DNA of 64,000 nt from Gulosibacter massiliensis (GTDB taxonomy: Bacteria; Actinomycetota; Actinomycetes; Actinomycetales; Microbacteriaceae): assembly GCA_945949175.1 (NCBI GenBank), contig CAMFDU010000002.1, positions 1-64,000 on the forward strand. Direction: 5' to 3'. Position numbers and translations under genes: made by a program. Below the pieces are notes generated by a model. That model was not told where the DNA came from, ran no database searches, and saw only the letters and a list, made by a program, of their open reading frames with translations. Shown here piece by piece: positions 17,906 through 28,019 of the stretch (positions are counted from its first letter, which is position 1; each line of letters opens with the position of its first letter).

Positions 17906-19192
17906 ATGCCCGCAGTAGTTATCGTTGGAGCCCAATGGGGTGACGAAGGTAAGGGCAAGGCAACTGACCTCATCGCAGGACGCATTGACCACGTCGTCAA
18001 ATTCAACGGCGGAAACAACGCCGGCCACACTGTCGTGATTGGTGATGAAAAGTACGCGCTTCATCTCTTGCCCTCTGGAATCCTCACCGAGGGTGTCGTC
18101 CCTGTCATCGCGAACGGCGTCGTTATCGATCTTGAAGTTTTGTTCGAGGAACTGGACGCGTTGACCAGTCGCGGTATCGACGTGTCGAAACTTCGAGTGT
18201 CGGCCAACGCTCACGTCATCACGTCGTACCACCGCACCCTGGACAAGGTCACAGAGCGATTTCTTGGAAAGCGCCAGATTGGGACGACGGGTCGCGGAAT
18301 CGGGCCCACCTACGCAGACAAGATCAACCGCGTCGGGATACGCATCCAAGACATTTTCGACGAAGGAATCCTGCGCCAAAAGGTTGATGGCGCGCTGGAT
18401 ATGAAGAACCACCTCCTCGTCAAGATTTACAACCGCCGAGCCATCACCGCCGACGAAATTGTCGATGAACTTCTGTCATACGCGGATCGCCTTCGCCCGA
18501 TGGTGTGTGACACGTCTCTCCTGTTGCACCAGGCACTCGAGAGCGGCAAGACTATTTTGTTTGAAGGCGGCCAGGCAACGATGCTTGATGTCGACCACGG
18601 CACGTACCCCTTCGTCACGTCGTCGAACTCGACCGCGGGTGGTGCCTCTACGGGTTCTGGAATCGGTCCGAATCAGATTTCCCGCGTGATTGGGATCGTC
18701 AAGGCGTACACGACTCGAGTCGGCTCAGGCCCCTTCCCGACAGAGCTTGACAACGATGAAGGAGAGCGACTTCGCCAGGCTGGCGCTGAATTCGGTACGA
18801 CAACCGGTCGGCCGCGTCGCTGTGGCTGGTACGACGCACCGATCGCCCGTTATTCGGCGCGAATCAATGGAATCACCGACTTTGTCCTCACCAAGCTCGA
18901 TGTGTTGACGGGTCTTTCTGAAATTCCCGTCTGCGTCGCCTACGAGGTTGATGGGGTTCGTTTCGATGAAATGCCGGTGAACCAGTCGGATTTCCACCAT
19001 GCGACGCCCATCTATGAATCGTTCCCCGGTTGGACTGAAGACATTTCGTCAGCGCGGACCTTCGCCGACCTTCCCGCCAACGCACAGAACTACGTTCACG
19101 CCATCGAAAAGATCTCGGGCGCGAAGTTCTCGGCGATTGGTGTTGGGCCTGCTCGCGACGAGATAATCGCGATACACGACCTTCTCGACTAG
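17906..19192 (+). CDS. purA: Adenylosuccinate synthetase
   Basis: Couples GTP hydrolysis to joining IMP and aspartate, the first step from IMP to AMP. The 428-residue product opens with [18 protein letters not shown] (P-loop and catalytic Asp) and continues with [13 protein letters not shown], which carries the catalytic His. The IMP-binding region [14 protein letters not shown] and the late [17 protein letters not shown] are intact. A GAAGGAA ribosome-binding site precedes ATG. It lies apart from the other pur genes of the window but within 5 kb of purL. Confidence 0.97.
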   Translation: MPAVVIVGAQWGDEGKGKATDLIAGRIDHVVKFNGGNNAGHTVVIGDEKYALHLLPSGILTEGVVPVIANGVVIDLEVLFEELDALTSRGIDVSKLRVSANAHVITSYHRTLDKVTERFLGKRQIGTTGRGIGPTYADKINRVGIRIQDIFDEGILRQKVDGALDMKNHLLVKIYNRRAITADEIVDELLSYADRLRPMVCDTSLLLHQALESGKTILFEGGQATMLDVDHGTYPFVTSSNSTAGGASTGSGIGPNQISRVIGIVKAYTTRVGSGPFPTELDNDEGERLRQAGAEFGTTTGRPRRCGWYDAPIARYSARINGITDFVLTKLDVLTGLSEIPVCVAYEVDGVRFDEMPVNQSDFHHATPIYESFPGWTEDISSARTFADLPANAQNYVHAIEKISGAKFSAIGVGPARDEIIAIHDLLD

Positions 19193-19251
19193 AACATCCA
19201 AGTTTTGTCCAAGATTTGGCTTAACCCCAAACGGATGCTGTCGTACAGATT

Positions 19252-19257
19252 TACACT
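19252..19257 (+). promoter_or_regulatory. -10 hexamer of the lipoprotein gene, leaderless type
   Basis: TACACT is followed by six bases and then the ATG at 19264. This supports 19264 rather than the internal ATG at 19285 as the start. Confidence 0.45.
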
Positions 19258-19263
19258 GGGCCT

Positions 19264-19604
19264 ATGCAACACGAAAATGCGCTCATGAATCCGCGGCCTT
19301 TTGTCACCACGGTGGTAGCCGCATCGTTGTTGCTGTCCACAGTGGCTGGATGTGCGCAGAGCGTTCCAACGGAGTCGATTAGCGTGCTTAGCGGGAGTGA
19401 AATTCTTACCGCGGACCTCGGCAGCGATGTCACCGCACGCGGTGTGGTTCTCGCCGCGGTTCTCCTCGTTGCGGGTGATGTCGAGAAGGCTCTTACCAAG
19501 GGTCTCGTCACGGCTCCCGAGGTGGATGCTGCGCGCAAGGCGATTGACGAAGGAACACTCGATATGTGGCGCCAGCGCGCCGAAGCGGACGAGGTCACCC
19601 CGTG

Positions 19605-19605
<1 letters not shown>
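19264..19605 (+). CDS. Small lipoprotein of unknown function, 113 aa
   Basis: The N-terminal signal peptide runs FVTTVVAASLLLSTVAGCAQ, with a lipobox TVAGC that would place the diacylglyceryl-cysteine at about residue 30. The mature part is helical with no recognisable motif (VLLAAVLLVAGDVEKALTKG, AEVDEVTP-like end). Its stop overlaps the next start by one base, so it is paired with the secreted acidic protein downstream. It was probably made from a leaderless mRNA. Function unknown. Confidence 0.75.
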
Positions 19606-20102
<497 letters not shown>

Positions 20103-20166
20103 GAACCCTCAGGGTTGGGGTGACACGCGTTTGGTTGTACTCGATGCGGTTGGACGCGATGCTTTG

Positions 20167-20172
20167 TAGGCT
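20167..20172 (+). promoter_or_regulatory. -10 hexamer of chorismate mutase, leaderless type
   Basis: TAGGCT is followed by six bases and then ATG. There is no ribosome-binding site upstream. Confidence 0.5.
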
Positions 20173-20178
20173 GAAGCC

Positions 20179-20478
20179 ATGGACGAGGAAACGGCCGCCG
20201 AGCTTCGCGATTTGCGACAGAGCATCGACAATGTCGACGCCGCTCTGATCCATATGCTTGCGGAACGGTTTCGTTTCACGCAAAAAGTCGGACAGTTGAA
20301 AGCACGTGCCGGACTGCCACTGTCAGACAAAACCCGTGAAGCGACACAGATCGAGCGATTGACCGCGCTGGCACACGAGGCTAACCTCGACCCGGTTTTC
20401 GCCGAAAAGTTCCTCAACTTCATTGTCGCCGAGGTCATCCGCCATCACGAAAAGATTGCGAACGACTCACAGGGTTAA
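20179..20478 (+). CDS. Chorismate mutase, AroQ type
   Basis: Rearranges chorismate to prephenate for Phe and Tyr synthesis. The 99-residue all-helical product has the AroQ pattern: LRQSIDNVDAALIHMLAERF (helix 1 with catalytic Arg and Asp), TQKVGQLKARAGLPLSDKTREA (Lys/Arg of the active site) and ERLTALAHEANLDPVFAEKF. It lacks a signal peptide, so it is the cytosolic kind. In actinobacteria these short enzymes are often activated by complex formation with DAHP synthase; none is nearby. Confidence 0.9.
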   Translation: MDEETAAELRDLRQSIDNVDAALIHMLAERFRFTQKVGQLKARAGLPLSDKTREATQIERLTALAHEANLDPVFAEKFLNFIVAEVIRHHEKIANDSQG

Positions 20479-20549
20479 CGCTCGCTGGATTTTTTCGCAG
20501 TTTCCTCGCCGTTCACCCGAATTCCACTTGGTTTCAGCACACTGTAACC

Positions 20550-21200
20550 ATGGTTGCTTCGCGCCCGATTTTTGTTCCGCTCCAAGGGTGGGCGATCTCA
20601 CTTGAACCAATGACATCGGACCACTTCGCCGATCTTTTCGCCGCAATCGCGCACCCCGTCGTATTCGAACAGGGATTCGGGGGCGGACTGGCCAACCTCA
20701 CGACCGACATCGCGACGTTCTCGGAATGGGCGTCCTCGCACTTCAAATTTGATACGTCACACGTCTACATCATTCGCGCGACAACTGGCCCGTTGACGGG
20801 GGCAATCCTGGGCACGACCACGCTCGGCGACTTTGACGACGAGCGTGAGCATGCACACATTTTTTCCACCGCGTTTGCGCCGCACGCCTGGGGAACGACC
20901 GTCAACACAATGACCAAGTACCTTCTACTCGAACGCTCGTTCAATCACGGTTACGGTCGTGTGCGTATTCAAGCCGATGTGATGAACCACCGCTCACGGC
21001 GAGCAATCGAAGCCCTTGGCGCGCAATTTGAAGGAGTTGTTCGGCGTGACAAGCAGCGGGCTGACGGTTCGTGGCGCGACACCGCGCTCTATTCCATTCT
21101 GATTGACGAATGGCCGACGGTAGCAGAACGACTGGAGCGACGAATCACCGAGAAGGCATGGGCTCGACCGCTCGAGGCCGTTCCGACCCGCCTTGGCTGA
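20550..21200 (+). CDS. GNAT-family N-acetyltransferase (RimJ/RimL-like)
   Basis: A 216-residue acetyl-CoA-dependent transferase. The beta strands around GAILGTTTLGDFD, the HAHIFSTAFAPHAWGTTVNT segment (CoA-binding loop region) and RVRIQADVMNHRSRRAIEALGAQFEGVVR, with the conserved Asn-x-Arg-Ser-Arg before the last helix, place it with the RimJ/RimL branch that acetylates protein N-termini or small amines. The substrate is unknown. Its stop is immediately followed by the convergent nuclease gene. Confidence 0.85.
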   Translation: MVASRPIFVPLQGWAISLEPMTSDHFADLFAAIAHPVVFEQGFGGGLANLTTDIATFSEWASSHFKFDTSHVYIIRATTGPLTGAILGTTTLGDFDDEREHAHIFSTAFAPHAWGTTVNTMTKYLLLERSFNHGYGRVRIQADVMNHRSRRAIEALGAQFEGVVRRDKQRADGSWRDTALYSILIDEWPTVAERLERRITEKAWARPLEAVPTRLG

Positions 21201-21791
21201 TTAGACGCTGATCCCAGGCAGATTGGCATACAACTTGTGCGCGGTTTCGAGGCACTCGTCAATCATGCGTTGTTGACGCTTGACGGTGACGTATTTTGGG
21301 CCAACCCACGCGGGCACGAACGACCCGTCCGACGCCTTCTCTCTGAGCATCCAGGCAAAGACACATTCTTCGGCGCCCGTCACGAACAACTGCCACTGAA
21401 CCTGGCGCTTGTAGTAAATCGGTACCCAGTCATAGGACCCCCAATCGCGACCGGTCGTTTTGACTTCAACAATCGTTCCGTGGTCGGGGGACAATCCGTC
21501 GGGGGTCGCCATCATCCAGTCGGCTTCCGTCGAGGCGATGAGCCAGTCGTTTCCGCTGATGTCGAATCGTTCGGCGAGCTTGTCGATAATGTTCGATTCC
21601 TGGTCACGCCCAAACGCCATGAACGCGTTGTCGGGGATGGGGGTTGGGTCCATCATCTGGCCAACAACTTCAGTAAAACCCTTGTCGTCGTGGGCCTTGC
21701 CCACCATCGTCGCGGTCACACCCGTGGCGCGTACCCGCATCCACTCGTCGCGGTCGGCGCTCTGCACCAAAAATCGGGATTGCTCAATCAT
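21201..21791 (-). CDS. YqaJ-domain nuclease (lambda exonuclease-like PD-(D/E)XK fold)
   Basis: The 196-residue product has the order of the YqaJ/lambda-exonuclease family: RVRATGVTATMVGK (N-terminal Arg-Ser/Thr region), FGRDQESNIIDKLAERF with the conserved Glu, MMATPDGLS with the catalytic Asp, IVEVKTTGRDW (Glu-x-Lys) and YYKRQVQWQLFVTGAEE with the Gln. It is therefore probably a metal-dependent DNA exonuclease. Such proteins are usually phage recombination nucleases but also occur as stand-alone chromosomal genes in actinobacteria. No phage gene or single-strand annealing protein is adjacent. ACGGAGGA precedes ATG. Confidence 0.82.
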   Translation of the reverse strand: MIEQSRFLVQSADRDEWMRVRATGVTATMVGKAHDDKGFTEVVGQMMDPTPIPDNAFMAFGRDQESNIIDKLAERFDISGNDWLIASTEADWMMATPDGLSPDHGTIVEVKTTGRDWGSYDWVPIYYKRQVQWQLFVTGAEECVFAWMLREKASDGSFVPAWVGPKYVTVKRQQRMIDECLETAHKLYANLPGISV

Positions 21792-21856
21792 GTTCGTCCT
21801 CCGTTGTGGTCAAGGGTAACGCGGGGCACCGTCACGATTGCACAGCGCACACAGGG

Positions 21857-24157
21857 TTAGCCTCCGACGACCGGCCCGAAATGGGCGGGCAGTGTCCCTC
21901 GATGGACCGAACGCAATTGGTCAATTTCAATAGAGAACAAACCCTGGACCTCGAGTTCGCCCGATCGTTTGTCGGTGACTCCGACACGAAGGACGGGAAC
22001 GTGGCGACCGTCGCAGAGACCACGGAATTTGACGTCGTCTTCGCGGGCGACGGACACGAGGGCGCGAGCTTGGGTTTCTGAAAACATGGCCGCCGTGGTG
22101 TCCACGTCATCGCGCGACATAATTTCGTCAATCCAGACCCGAGCACCGACACCGAAACGCAAGACGCCGTCGGCAACCGCGCGAATGAAGCCACCCGTAC
22201 CAAGGTCGACCGCGCACGTGACGATTCCCTCGTGAGCGGCGGCACCGAGAAGTCCGGCAAGGTCCTTTTCCGCAGTGAAATCAACGCGTGGGGGAATACC
22301 ACCGAGGTGGTCGTGCACGGCTCCGGCCCATGCTGAGCCACCTAGCTCATCGGCGGTAACGCCCAACAGGTAAAGGTTCTCACCTTCATCCTGCCAACCG
22401 GATGGCAGTCGGCGGGCAACGTTGTCGATCGACCCCAAAACGGCGACAACTGGTGTCGGATGGATGGGAACATCGCCGGTCTGGTTGTAAAACGACACGT
22501 TTCCGCCCGTGACGGGGATTCCCAATTCCAAGCATCCGTCGGCGAGTCCTTCAACCGCTCGGGCAAATTGCCACATCACCTCGGGGTTTTCGGGGCTTCC
22601 GAAATTCAGACAATCGCTGACTGCGAGGGGCGTCGCTCCGCTCGACGCAACGTTTCGATAGGACTCGACAAGCGCAAGTTGTGCCCCGACGTAAGGGTCA
22701 AGTTGGCAATAACGACCGTTCGCGTCGGTCGCGAGCGCAACGCCGAGACCGCTCACTTCGTCAATTCGAATCATTCCGGCACCGTCGGGGGTGTGAAGCG
22801 CCGTGTTGCCCATGACGTAATAGTCGTACTGGTTCGTGATCCAGTCGGTGTCGGCTTCGTTCGGTGACCCGAGAACGTCGAGAAACTGCCTTCTCAATTG
22901 TTCGCCGTCGTTCGCGCGCGCGAACTTTGCCGGCGAATCCGCTTGCAGTGCGTCAAGCCACGCGGGGTATTCCATCGGGCGGTTGTACACCGGGCCGTCA
23001 ATCGCGACGGTGCGCGGGTCGACGTCGACAATCGTCTGTCCCTTCCATTCGATGATGAGGCGACCGGTGTCGGTGACCTCTCCAAGAACGCTCGCCTCCA
23101 CGTCCCACTTGGTGGTGACGGCGAGGAATTCGGCAATCATCTCGGGTCGGACAATCGCCATCATGCGCTCTTGACTTTCGGACATGAGGATTTCCTCGGC
23201 CGTCAGAGTTGGGTCACGCAACAACACGTTGTCGAGCGTGATGAACATTCCACCATCACCGTTAGATGCGAGTTCGCTCGTCGCACACGAGATCCCAGCA
23301 GCGCCGAGGTCTTGAATGCCTTCGACGCAATTGTCCGCATATAGCTCGAGACAGCACTCGATGAGCACCTTCTCGGCGAACGGGTCGCCGACCTGGACGG
23401 CGGGACGTTTGGTAGGACCGCCTTCGGCAAAAGTGTCCGATGCGAGAATCGACGCGCCGCCGATTCCGTCGCCACCGGTTCGAGCCCCGAACAGAACCAC
23501 GAGGTTACCGACACCTTTCGCGTTTGCGAGGTGCAGGTCTTCGTGCCGCAGAGCCCCTACCGCCAGGGCGTTGACGAGCGGATTCGCTTGGTACACCGCG
23601 TCGAACCAGGTTTCTCCGCCAATGTTTGGCAGCCCGAGACAGTTCCCGTAAAACGAGATGCCGCCCACGACGCCGTTGACAACACGACTCGTGTCGGGGT
23701 GGTCGATCGCGCCGAAACGCAGTGCGTCCATGACTGCCACGGGACGAGCGCCCATCGAGATGATGTCGCGAACGATTCCGCCGATGCCGGTCGCGGCACC
23801 CTGGAAGGGTTCGATGTAGGACGGGTGATTGTGGCTCTCTATTTTGAAGGTAACCGCCCAACCCTCGCCGATATCGACAACGCCGGCGTTTTCACCCATT
23901 CCGACCATAAGGTTCTTGGTCATCGCGGGCGTGACTTTTTCGCCGAATTGACGCAAGTGAACCTTCGACGACTTGTACGAACAATGTTCCGACCACATGA
24001 CCGAATACATCGCCAATTCGCCGCTCGTCGGACGACGGCCGAGGATTTCCCGAATCTGCTGGTATTCGTCGGGCTTTAGGCCGAGCAGGTGGAACGGCTG
24101 GTCTTTCTCGGGGGTGGCCGCGGCGTTCTCGACCGTGTCGGGAGTGTGTTCAGTCAC
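21857..24157 (-). CDS. purL: Phosphoribosylformylglycinamidine synthase, large subunit
   Basis: Uses ATP and glutamine-derived ammonia to convert FGAR to FGAM. At 766 residues it is the short PurL that works with PurS and PurQ. The active-site segment [21 protein letters not shown] carries the catalytic His and magnesium ligands, and the two AIRS-like halves each carry their ATP-site glycines. Start is GTG 24157 behind CAGGAG. It is last in the purS-purQ-purL operon, 12 bases after purQ. Confidence 0.97.
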   Translation of the reverse strand: MTEHTPDTVENAAATPEKDQPFHLLGLKPDEYQQIREILGRRPTSGELAMYSVMWSEHCSYKSSKVHLRQFGEKVTPAMTKNLMVGMGENAGVVDIGEGWAVTFKIESHNHPSYIEPFQGAATGIGGIVRDIISMGARPVAVMDALRFGAIDHPDTSRVVNGVVGGISFYGNCLGLPNIGGETWFDAVYQANPLVNALAVGALRHEDLHLANAKGVGNLVVLFGARTGGDGIGGASILASDTFAEGGPTKRPAVQVGDPFAEKVLIECCLELYADNCVEGIQDLGAAGISCATSELASNGDGGMFITLDNVLLRDPTLTAEEILMSESQERMMAIVRPEMIAEFLAVTTKWDVEASVLGEVTDTGRLIIEWKGQTIVDVDPRTVAIDGPVYNRPMEYPAWLDALQADSPAKFARANDGEQLRRQFLDVLGSPNEADTDWITNQYDYYVMGNTALHTPDGAGMIRIDEVSGLGVALATDANGRYCQLDPYVGAQLALVESYRNVASSGATPLAVSDCLNFGSPENPEVMWQFARAVEGLADGCLELGIPVTGGNVSFYNQTGDVPIHPTPVVAVLGSIDNVARRLPSGWQDEGENLYLLGVTADELGGSAWAGAVHDHLGGIPPRVDFTAEKDLAGLLGAAAHEGIVTCAVDLGTGGFIRAVADGVLRFGVGARVWIDEIMSRDDVDTTAAMFSETQARALVSVAREDDVKFRGLCDGRHVPVLRVGVTDKRSGELEVQGLFSIEIDQLRSVHRGTLPAHFGPVVGG

Positions 24158-24169
24158 TATTGCTCCTGG

Positions 24170-24865
24170 TTACGAAAGAACGGTGGCGGCGAGTACCGAC
24201 TGGAACATGGCGAGCCCGTCCGTTCCGGACGACATTGCCGCGGGAGTGTCGGGTCCGAACCCGGGTTCAACAGCGTGTTCGGGATGTGGCATGAGGCCGA
24301 CGACATTGCCACGCGCGTTGCGCAACCCCGCAATGTCATTCAGTGATCCGTTCGGGTTGACTTCGAGGTATCGGAATACGACGAGACCGTCACCCTCCAA
24401 TTGTTTGAGCGTCTCGTCGTCGGCGATGAATCCGCCCTCACCGTTTTTCAGAGGAATGGTGATTTCTTGTCCCTGCGTGTATCCGCTGGTCCAGACAGTG
24501 TCGATGTTTTCGACGCGAAGTTTTTGGTCGCGCCGAATAAATGTTCCGTGGTCATTGCGAATGAGCCCACCGGCCAGAAGGTGCGCCTCGACAAGAGTTT
24601 GGAAACCGTTGCAAATGCCGAGAACGGGCATGCCCTTGTTCGCCGCATCGACAACCGCGCTCATGATTGGTGAGTGGGCAGCAATTGCACCGCAACGCAA
24701 ATAGTCCCCGTACGAGAAACCGCCGGGTAGGACGATAGCGTCGACGCCGTTCAGGTCATTGTCGCCGTGCCAAAGGGAAACGGGGTCACCGCCAGCAAGT
24801 TTGATGGCACGCAGAGCATCGCGGTCGTCGAGCGAACCGGGGAACGTAATAACACCGACACGCAC
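24170..24865 (-). CDS. purQ: Phosphoribosylformylglycinamidine synthase, glutaminase subunit
   Basis: A class I glutamine amidotransferase supplying ammonia to PurL, 231 residues. It begins [18 protein letters not shown], shows the nucleophile elbow [18 protein letters not shown], and ends with [14 protein letters not shown], which holds the catalytic His and Glu. The start is GTG at 24865, one base after the purS stop (TAA-C-GTG). Longer readings would run back through purS in another frame and are rejected. Confidence 0.96.
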   Translation of the reverse strand: MRVGVITFPGSLDDRDALRAIKLAGGDPVSLWHGDNDLNGVDAIVLPGGFSYGDYLRCGAIAAHSPIMSAVVDAANKGMPVLGICNGFQTLVEAHLLAGGLIRNDHGTFIRRDQKLRVENIDTVWTSGYTQGQEITIPLKNGEGGFIADDETLKQLEGDGLVVFRYLEVNPNGSLNDIAGLRNARGNVVGLMPHPEHAVEPGFGPDTPAAMSSGTDGLAMFQSVLAATVLS

Positions 24866-24866
24866 G

Positions 24867-25115
24867 TTAGTCCGCCACACGAATCGAAATAACGTCTTCG
24901 ATGACGTCATTTGACAGGACGTCCTTGGCAATCTCGTTGATGTGCTCAAGCAGTTTCGGTGTGACTTCGCCGTCGATTGTGATTTCAAAGCGTTTACCGA
25001 TGCGGACGTCGGTGATTTCGCCGTCGCCAAAACGTTGCAGAGCACGTGCGGTTGCCTTACCAGCTGGGTCGAGCAGAACTTCTTTCGGCATTACCTCGAC
25101 GATAACCTTCGGCAC
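24867..25115 (-). CDS. purS: Phosphoribosylformylglycinamidine synthase subunit PurS
   Basis: A small (82-residue) dimeric subunit that bridges PurL and PurQ and helps channel ammonia. Recognised from [35 protein letters not shown] and the ending [17 protein letters not shown], all typical of PurS. Start is GTG 25115 with GAGGAG five bases upstream. First gene of purSQL. Confidence 0.95.
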   Translation of the reverse strand: MPKVIVEVMPKEVLLDPAGKATARALQRFGDGEITDVRIGKRFEITIDGEVTPKLLEHINEIAKDVLSNDVIEDVISIRVAD

Positions 25116-25150
25116 TCTCGCTCCTCGACTGATAGACGAATTCTGCGTTC

Positions 25151-25156
25151 AGTCTA
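25151..25156 (-). promoter_or_regulatory. Candidate -10 of the purSQL operon
   Basis: On the minus strand TAGACT lies about 35 bases before the purS GTG, leaving a short leader that contains GAGGAG. The 85-base gap to purC otherwise shows nothing. Confidence 0.4.
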
Positions 25157-25200
25157 TTCCCGCGAATCACACCCGACGGGAGCCCTCGCGGTGGTCGCCG

Positions 25201-26067
25201 TTATGTGACGGCCATTAGCCGCGAAATGAGTTCGCGGTAACGTTCTGCGGTCTCCGTTACTATCCCCTGGGGCAGAACGGGCGGTGTCCCGGTCTTGTCC
25301 CAGTTCGCCGACAGCCAATCGCGCACGATTTGCTTGTCAAAGGATTCGAGCCGGCTCGGACCGCCCGCGGTATACGCCGCGGAATCCCAGTAGCGGCTCG
25401 AATCAGAGGTGAGCACTTCATCGCACAACGTCAACACGCCGGATTCGCGATCGCGGCCGAACTCAAATTTGGTGTCGGCAAGGATTAGCCCCTTCGCCTT
25501 GGCGATGTCGCTTGCTCGGCGGAAAATCGCGAGGCTCGTGTCACGCAACTCACGAGCGGTGTCCGCGCCAACGATTTCGGCAGTCCGTTCAAAGGAAATG
25601 TTCTCGTCATGTTGCCCGAGCGGTGCCTTGAACGCGGGGGTAAAGACGGGCTCTGGCAGTTGGTCACCGTTCGATAGTCCGGCGGGTAGCTGGATACCGC
25701 ACACGGTCCCGGATTCCTGGTATTCGACCCATCCGCTGCCAGAGAGGTAACCACGAACCACACATTCCACAGGAAGCATGTTGAGTGTTCGCACGACCAT
25801 TGCGCGGTCGGTAACTTCTGCAGGCGCATTGATTTCCAGGCGATGATTGGGGAATTCGGCCAGCTGGTCAAACCACCAGTGGGACAACCTGGTGAGAAGC
25901 GCACCCTTGCCGGGAATCCCGGGCTCGAGAACATGGTCGAACGCGGACACTCGATCGCTCGCAACCAACAACATCGAGGAGGAGGACTCGAGGTTTGATT
26001 CCGTTTCGGGAATGTAAAGATCGCGGACTTTTCCGGAATAGACATGACGCCACCCCGGAATACTCAT
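25201..26067 (-). CDS. purC: SAICAR synthetase
   Basis: Ligates aspartate to CAIR using ATP. The 288-residue product begins WRHVYSGKVRDLY and contains SAFDHVLEPGIPGKGALLTRLS and, later, GLILADTKFEFGR, all PurC landmarks (ATP- and CAIR-binding loops). At 288 residues it is the longer form seen in actinobacteria and yeast rather than the 240-residue E. coli form. Its start overlaps the purD stop by 4 bases. Confidence 0.96.
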   Translation of the reverse strand: MSIPGWRHVYSGKVRDLYIPETESNLESSSSMLLVASDRVSAFDHVLEPGIPGKGALLTRLSHWWFDQLAEFPNHRLEINAPAEVTDRAMVVRTLNMLPVECVVRGYLSGSGWVEYQESGTVCGIQLPAGLSNGDQLPEPVFTPAFKAPLGQHDENISFERTAEIVGADTARELRDTSLAIFRRASDIAKAKGLILADTKFEFGRDRESGVLTLCDEVLTSDSSRYWDSAAYTAGGPSRLESFDKQIVRDWLSANWDKTGTPPVLPQGIVTETAERYRELISRLMAVT

Positions 26068-27314
26068 TCGGCGGCTCGTTCGGCAATGTCGGTGCGGAAG
26101 TGCGAGCCATCGAGAGTGATGCGGTCGAGCGCCATGTAGACGCGTTTTCGCGCGTCGGTGAAATCGGCTCCGCGCGCGATGACAGAGAGCACCCGTCCGC
26201 CGGTTGACACAAAGCCGTCACCGTCTCGTGCAGTCGCCGCATGAGCTATCGACACACCGGGAACCTCGAGCGCATCAGCCAATCCCAGAATCGGCTTGCC
26301 AGTGTGGGGCGATTCGGGGTATCCCTCGCTCGCGAGAACAACGGCCAGCGCAACATCATCCGCGAAGACCGGTTCGGGGACCGACGCGAGTCGGCCCGTC
26401 GCCGACGCAAAAAGCAGTTCGGCGAGCGACGACTCAAGGAGTTCGAGAACGACCTGGGTTTCGGGGTCGCCGAATCGGGCATTGAATTCGATCACGCGAA
26501 CGCCCTTGGACGTGATGATTAGTCCGCAGTACAGCAGTCCAACGAATGGGGTGCCCCGGCGCGATAATTCACGAATCGTCGGCTGGGCTACGGTCTCGAC
26601 GATCTCGTCGACAAAACCATCGGGCAACCAGGGAAGCGGCGAATACGCGCCCATACCACCCGTGTTCGGCCCCTCATCGTTATCAAAGGCACGCTTGTAA
26701 TCCTGCGCGGGTGACAGCGGAACGACTGCGTCCCCGTCCGATAGAACGAAAAGCGACACTTCCTGACCGTCGAGGAATTCTTCGATGAGGACCGGGCCTT
26801 GGTGAATAAAGAACTCTGCGTGATCGCAGGCGGCCGAGCGGTCATTGGTCACGAGCACTCCCTTGCCCGCTGCGAGTCCATCCGCTTTGACGACGTAGGG
26901 GGAACCGAATTCGTCGAGCGCCGATTCGACTTCCGTCATCGTCGTCGCCGACATCGATCGACCGGTCGGAACGCGGGCGGCGTTCATGATTTCTTTTGCA
27001 AACTCCTTCGAGCCTTCGATCTGGGCGGCGGCTTTGTCTGGGCCGAAAACCGGGACGCCGACGGCGCGAAGCGCATTCGCAACGCCGGCGACGAGGGGCG
27101 CTTCAGGGCCGACGATAACGAGTTCGACACCCTGCTCCATCGCATAATCGGCGATGAGGGGACCATCCGTCGTATTGAGCGAGACCGTCTCGACCACAGT
27201 GGCAATTCCCGCGTTTCCGGGGGCAACCATGATCTCGTGGGCGGTCGTGTCGCGCAGCAGAGCGTTGACGATGGCGTGCTCTCTGGCACCGGACCCAATC
27301 ACGAGTATCTTCAC
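26064..27314 (-). CDS. purD: Phosphoribosylamine-glycine ligase
   Basis: Second step of purine synthesis, an ATP-grasp ligase of 416 residues. It starts [15 protein letters not shown], has the ATP-grasp lid region [18 protein letters not shown], the glycine-rich [13 protein letters not shown], and [17 protein letters not shown], the magnesium-binding signature. Start is GTG 27314 and the mRNA is probably leaderless. purD and purC form an operon divergent from the SCP-like gene. Confidence 0.96.
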   Translation of the reverse strand: MKILVIGSGAREHAIVNALLRDTTAHEIMVAPGNAGIATVVETVSLNTTDGPLIADYAMEQGVELVIVGPEAPLVAGVANALRAVGVPVFGPDKAAAQIEGSKEFAKEIMNAARVPTGRSMSATTMTEVESALDEFGSPYVVKADGLAAGKGVLVTNDRSAACDHAEFFIHQGPVLIEEFLDGQEVSLFVLSDGDAVVPLSPAQDYKRAFDNDEGPNTGGMGAYSPLPWLPDGFVDEIVETVAQPTIRELSRRGTPFVGLLYCGLIITSKGVRVIEFNARFGDPETQVVLELLESSLAELLFASATGRLASVPEPVFADDVALAVVLASEGYPESPHTGKPILGLADALEVPGVSIAHAATARDGDGFVSTGGRVLSVIARGADFTDARKRVYMALDRITLDGSHFRTDIAERAAE

Positions 27315-27320
27315 GTGAAA

Positions 27321-27326
27321 ACCCTA
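27321..27326 (-). promoter_or_regulatory. -10 hexamer of purDC, leaderless type
   Basis: On the minus strand TAGGGT is followed by six bases and then the purD GTG. There is no ribosome-binding site. Confidence 0.5.
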
Positions 27327-27339
27327 CCTTTGCCGCTGC

Positions 27340-27345
27340 TAGCGT
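27340..27345 (+). promoter_or_regulatory. -10 hexamer of the SCP-like gene, leaderless type
   Basis: TAGCGT is followed by seven bases and then GTG 27353. It rules against the nearer GTG at 27344, which overlaps this hexamer. Confidence 0.45.
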
Positions 27346-27352
27346 GTTGGGC

Positions 27353-27718
27353 GTGCCTCTTCCCCGAATCGATTCCGAACGTGGCCGAGCCGCTGTATCG
27401 TCGGTTCGTGGCGGAACGGCCGATCGTGATGTGACAGCCGTCGCTGTCCGTTTCATCCTGCAGGAATTCGCACGAATCGCTCCGGGCAAATCTGTCGAGG
27501 TGCGAGTACCTCCGCACGGTGCGGTCCAGATTGTCGAAGGACTCGGCCACACTCGAGGGACACCCCCGAACGTCATCGAGCTCGATGTGGACACGCTCGT
27601 GGCGCTTGCGGTAGGCGACGAGTCGTGGCAGGCCGCCGTCGCCCGCGGTGCCGTCCGAGCGTCAGGAACTCGAGCGACCCTAGCTGAGCTCCTGCCCCTC
27701 GCTGTTCTGGGAGAATAG
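27353..27718 (+). CDS. SCP2-like (bacterial sterol-carrier-family) protein, 121 aa
   Basis: A small soluble protein resembling the actinobacterial sterol carrier family (SCP_3, bacterial SCP ortholog). It begins MPLPRIDSERGRAAV and has RFILQEFARIAPGKSVEVRVPPHGAVQ, then NVIELDVDTLVALAVGDESW and a C-terminal VRASGTRATLAELLPL. The ligand and function are unknown; the lipid-binding idea rests on the fold. The start was chosen from the -10 spacing. It commonly neighbours pur genes in actinobacteria and is divergent from purD here. Confidence 0.7.
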   Translation: MPLPRIDSERGRAAVSSVRGGTADRDVTAVAVRFILQEFARIAPGKSVEVRVPPHGAVQIVEGLGHTRGTPPNVIELDVDTLVALAVGDESWQAAVARGAVRASGTRATLAELLPLAVLGE

Positions 27719-27722
27719 CGAC

Positions 27723-28019
27723 ATGGCCAAAACCGACGTCACCATCCGCCGCGCCCCGCGGATCTGGTCGTTCATGATGACCGGGGCAATCGGAGGAATC
27801 GTTGTCGCCGCCATCATCACGGTGGCGTCGCCGGTTGACCCAGCCGTGGGTGTGTTGCCCACGTTTGGTTTCTTCGCGATCTTCGGATTCGCCATCGGCT
27901 TCATTCTCGGCGGATTAGTCGGAGTATTCCTCGATCGGTTCACAAAAACGTCACTGGGGGTCGCCGAAATCACCGAAAGCAAGGAACGCGTGCCGAAAAC
28001 GCGTAAACCGCGCGATTAA
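27723..28019 (+). CDS. Small two-helix membrane protein, 98 aa
   Basis: Two hydrophobic segments (about 17-38 and 45-70, the second with repeated FGF and GF glycine motifs) are followed by a basic cytosolic tail ending KTRKPRD. There is no recognised domain. It starts 4 bases after the SCP-like gene and its stop overlaps the convergent purF stop by 4 bases. It may be a conserved membrane protein of the Micrococcales; function unknown. Confidence 0.65.
   Translation: MAKTDVTIRRAPRIWSFMMTGAIGGIVVAAIITVASPVDPAVGVLPTFGFFAIFGFAIGFILGGLVGVFLDRFTKTSLGVAEITESKERVPKTRKPRD

Noticed and set aside
20104-20116. AACCC-TCA-GGGTT hairpin after the acidic repeat gene as a terminator
   Set aside because: Only a 5-base stem with no T run after it, followed within 50 bases by the next promoter. 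Too weak to call.
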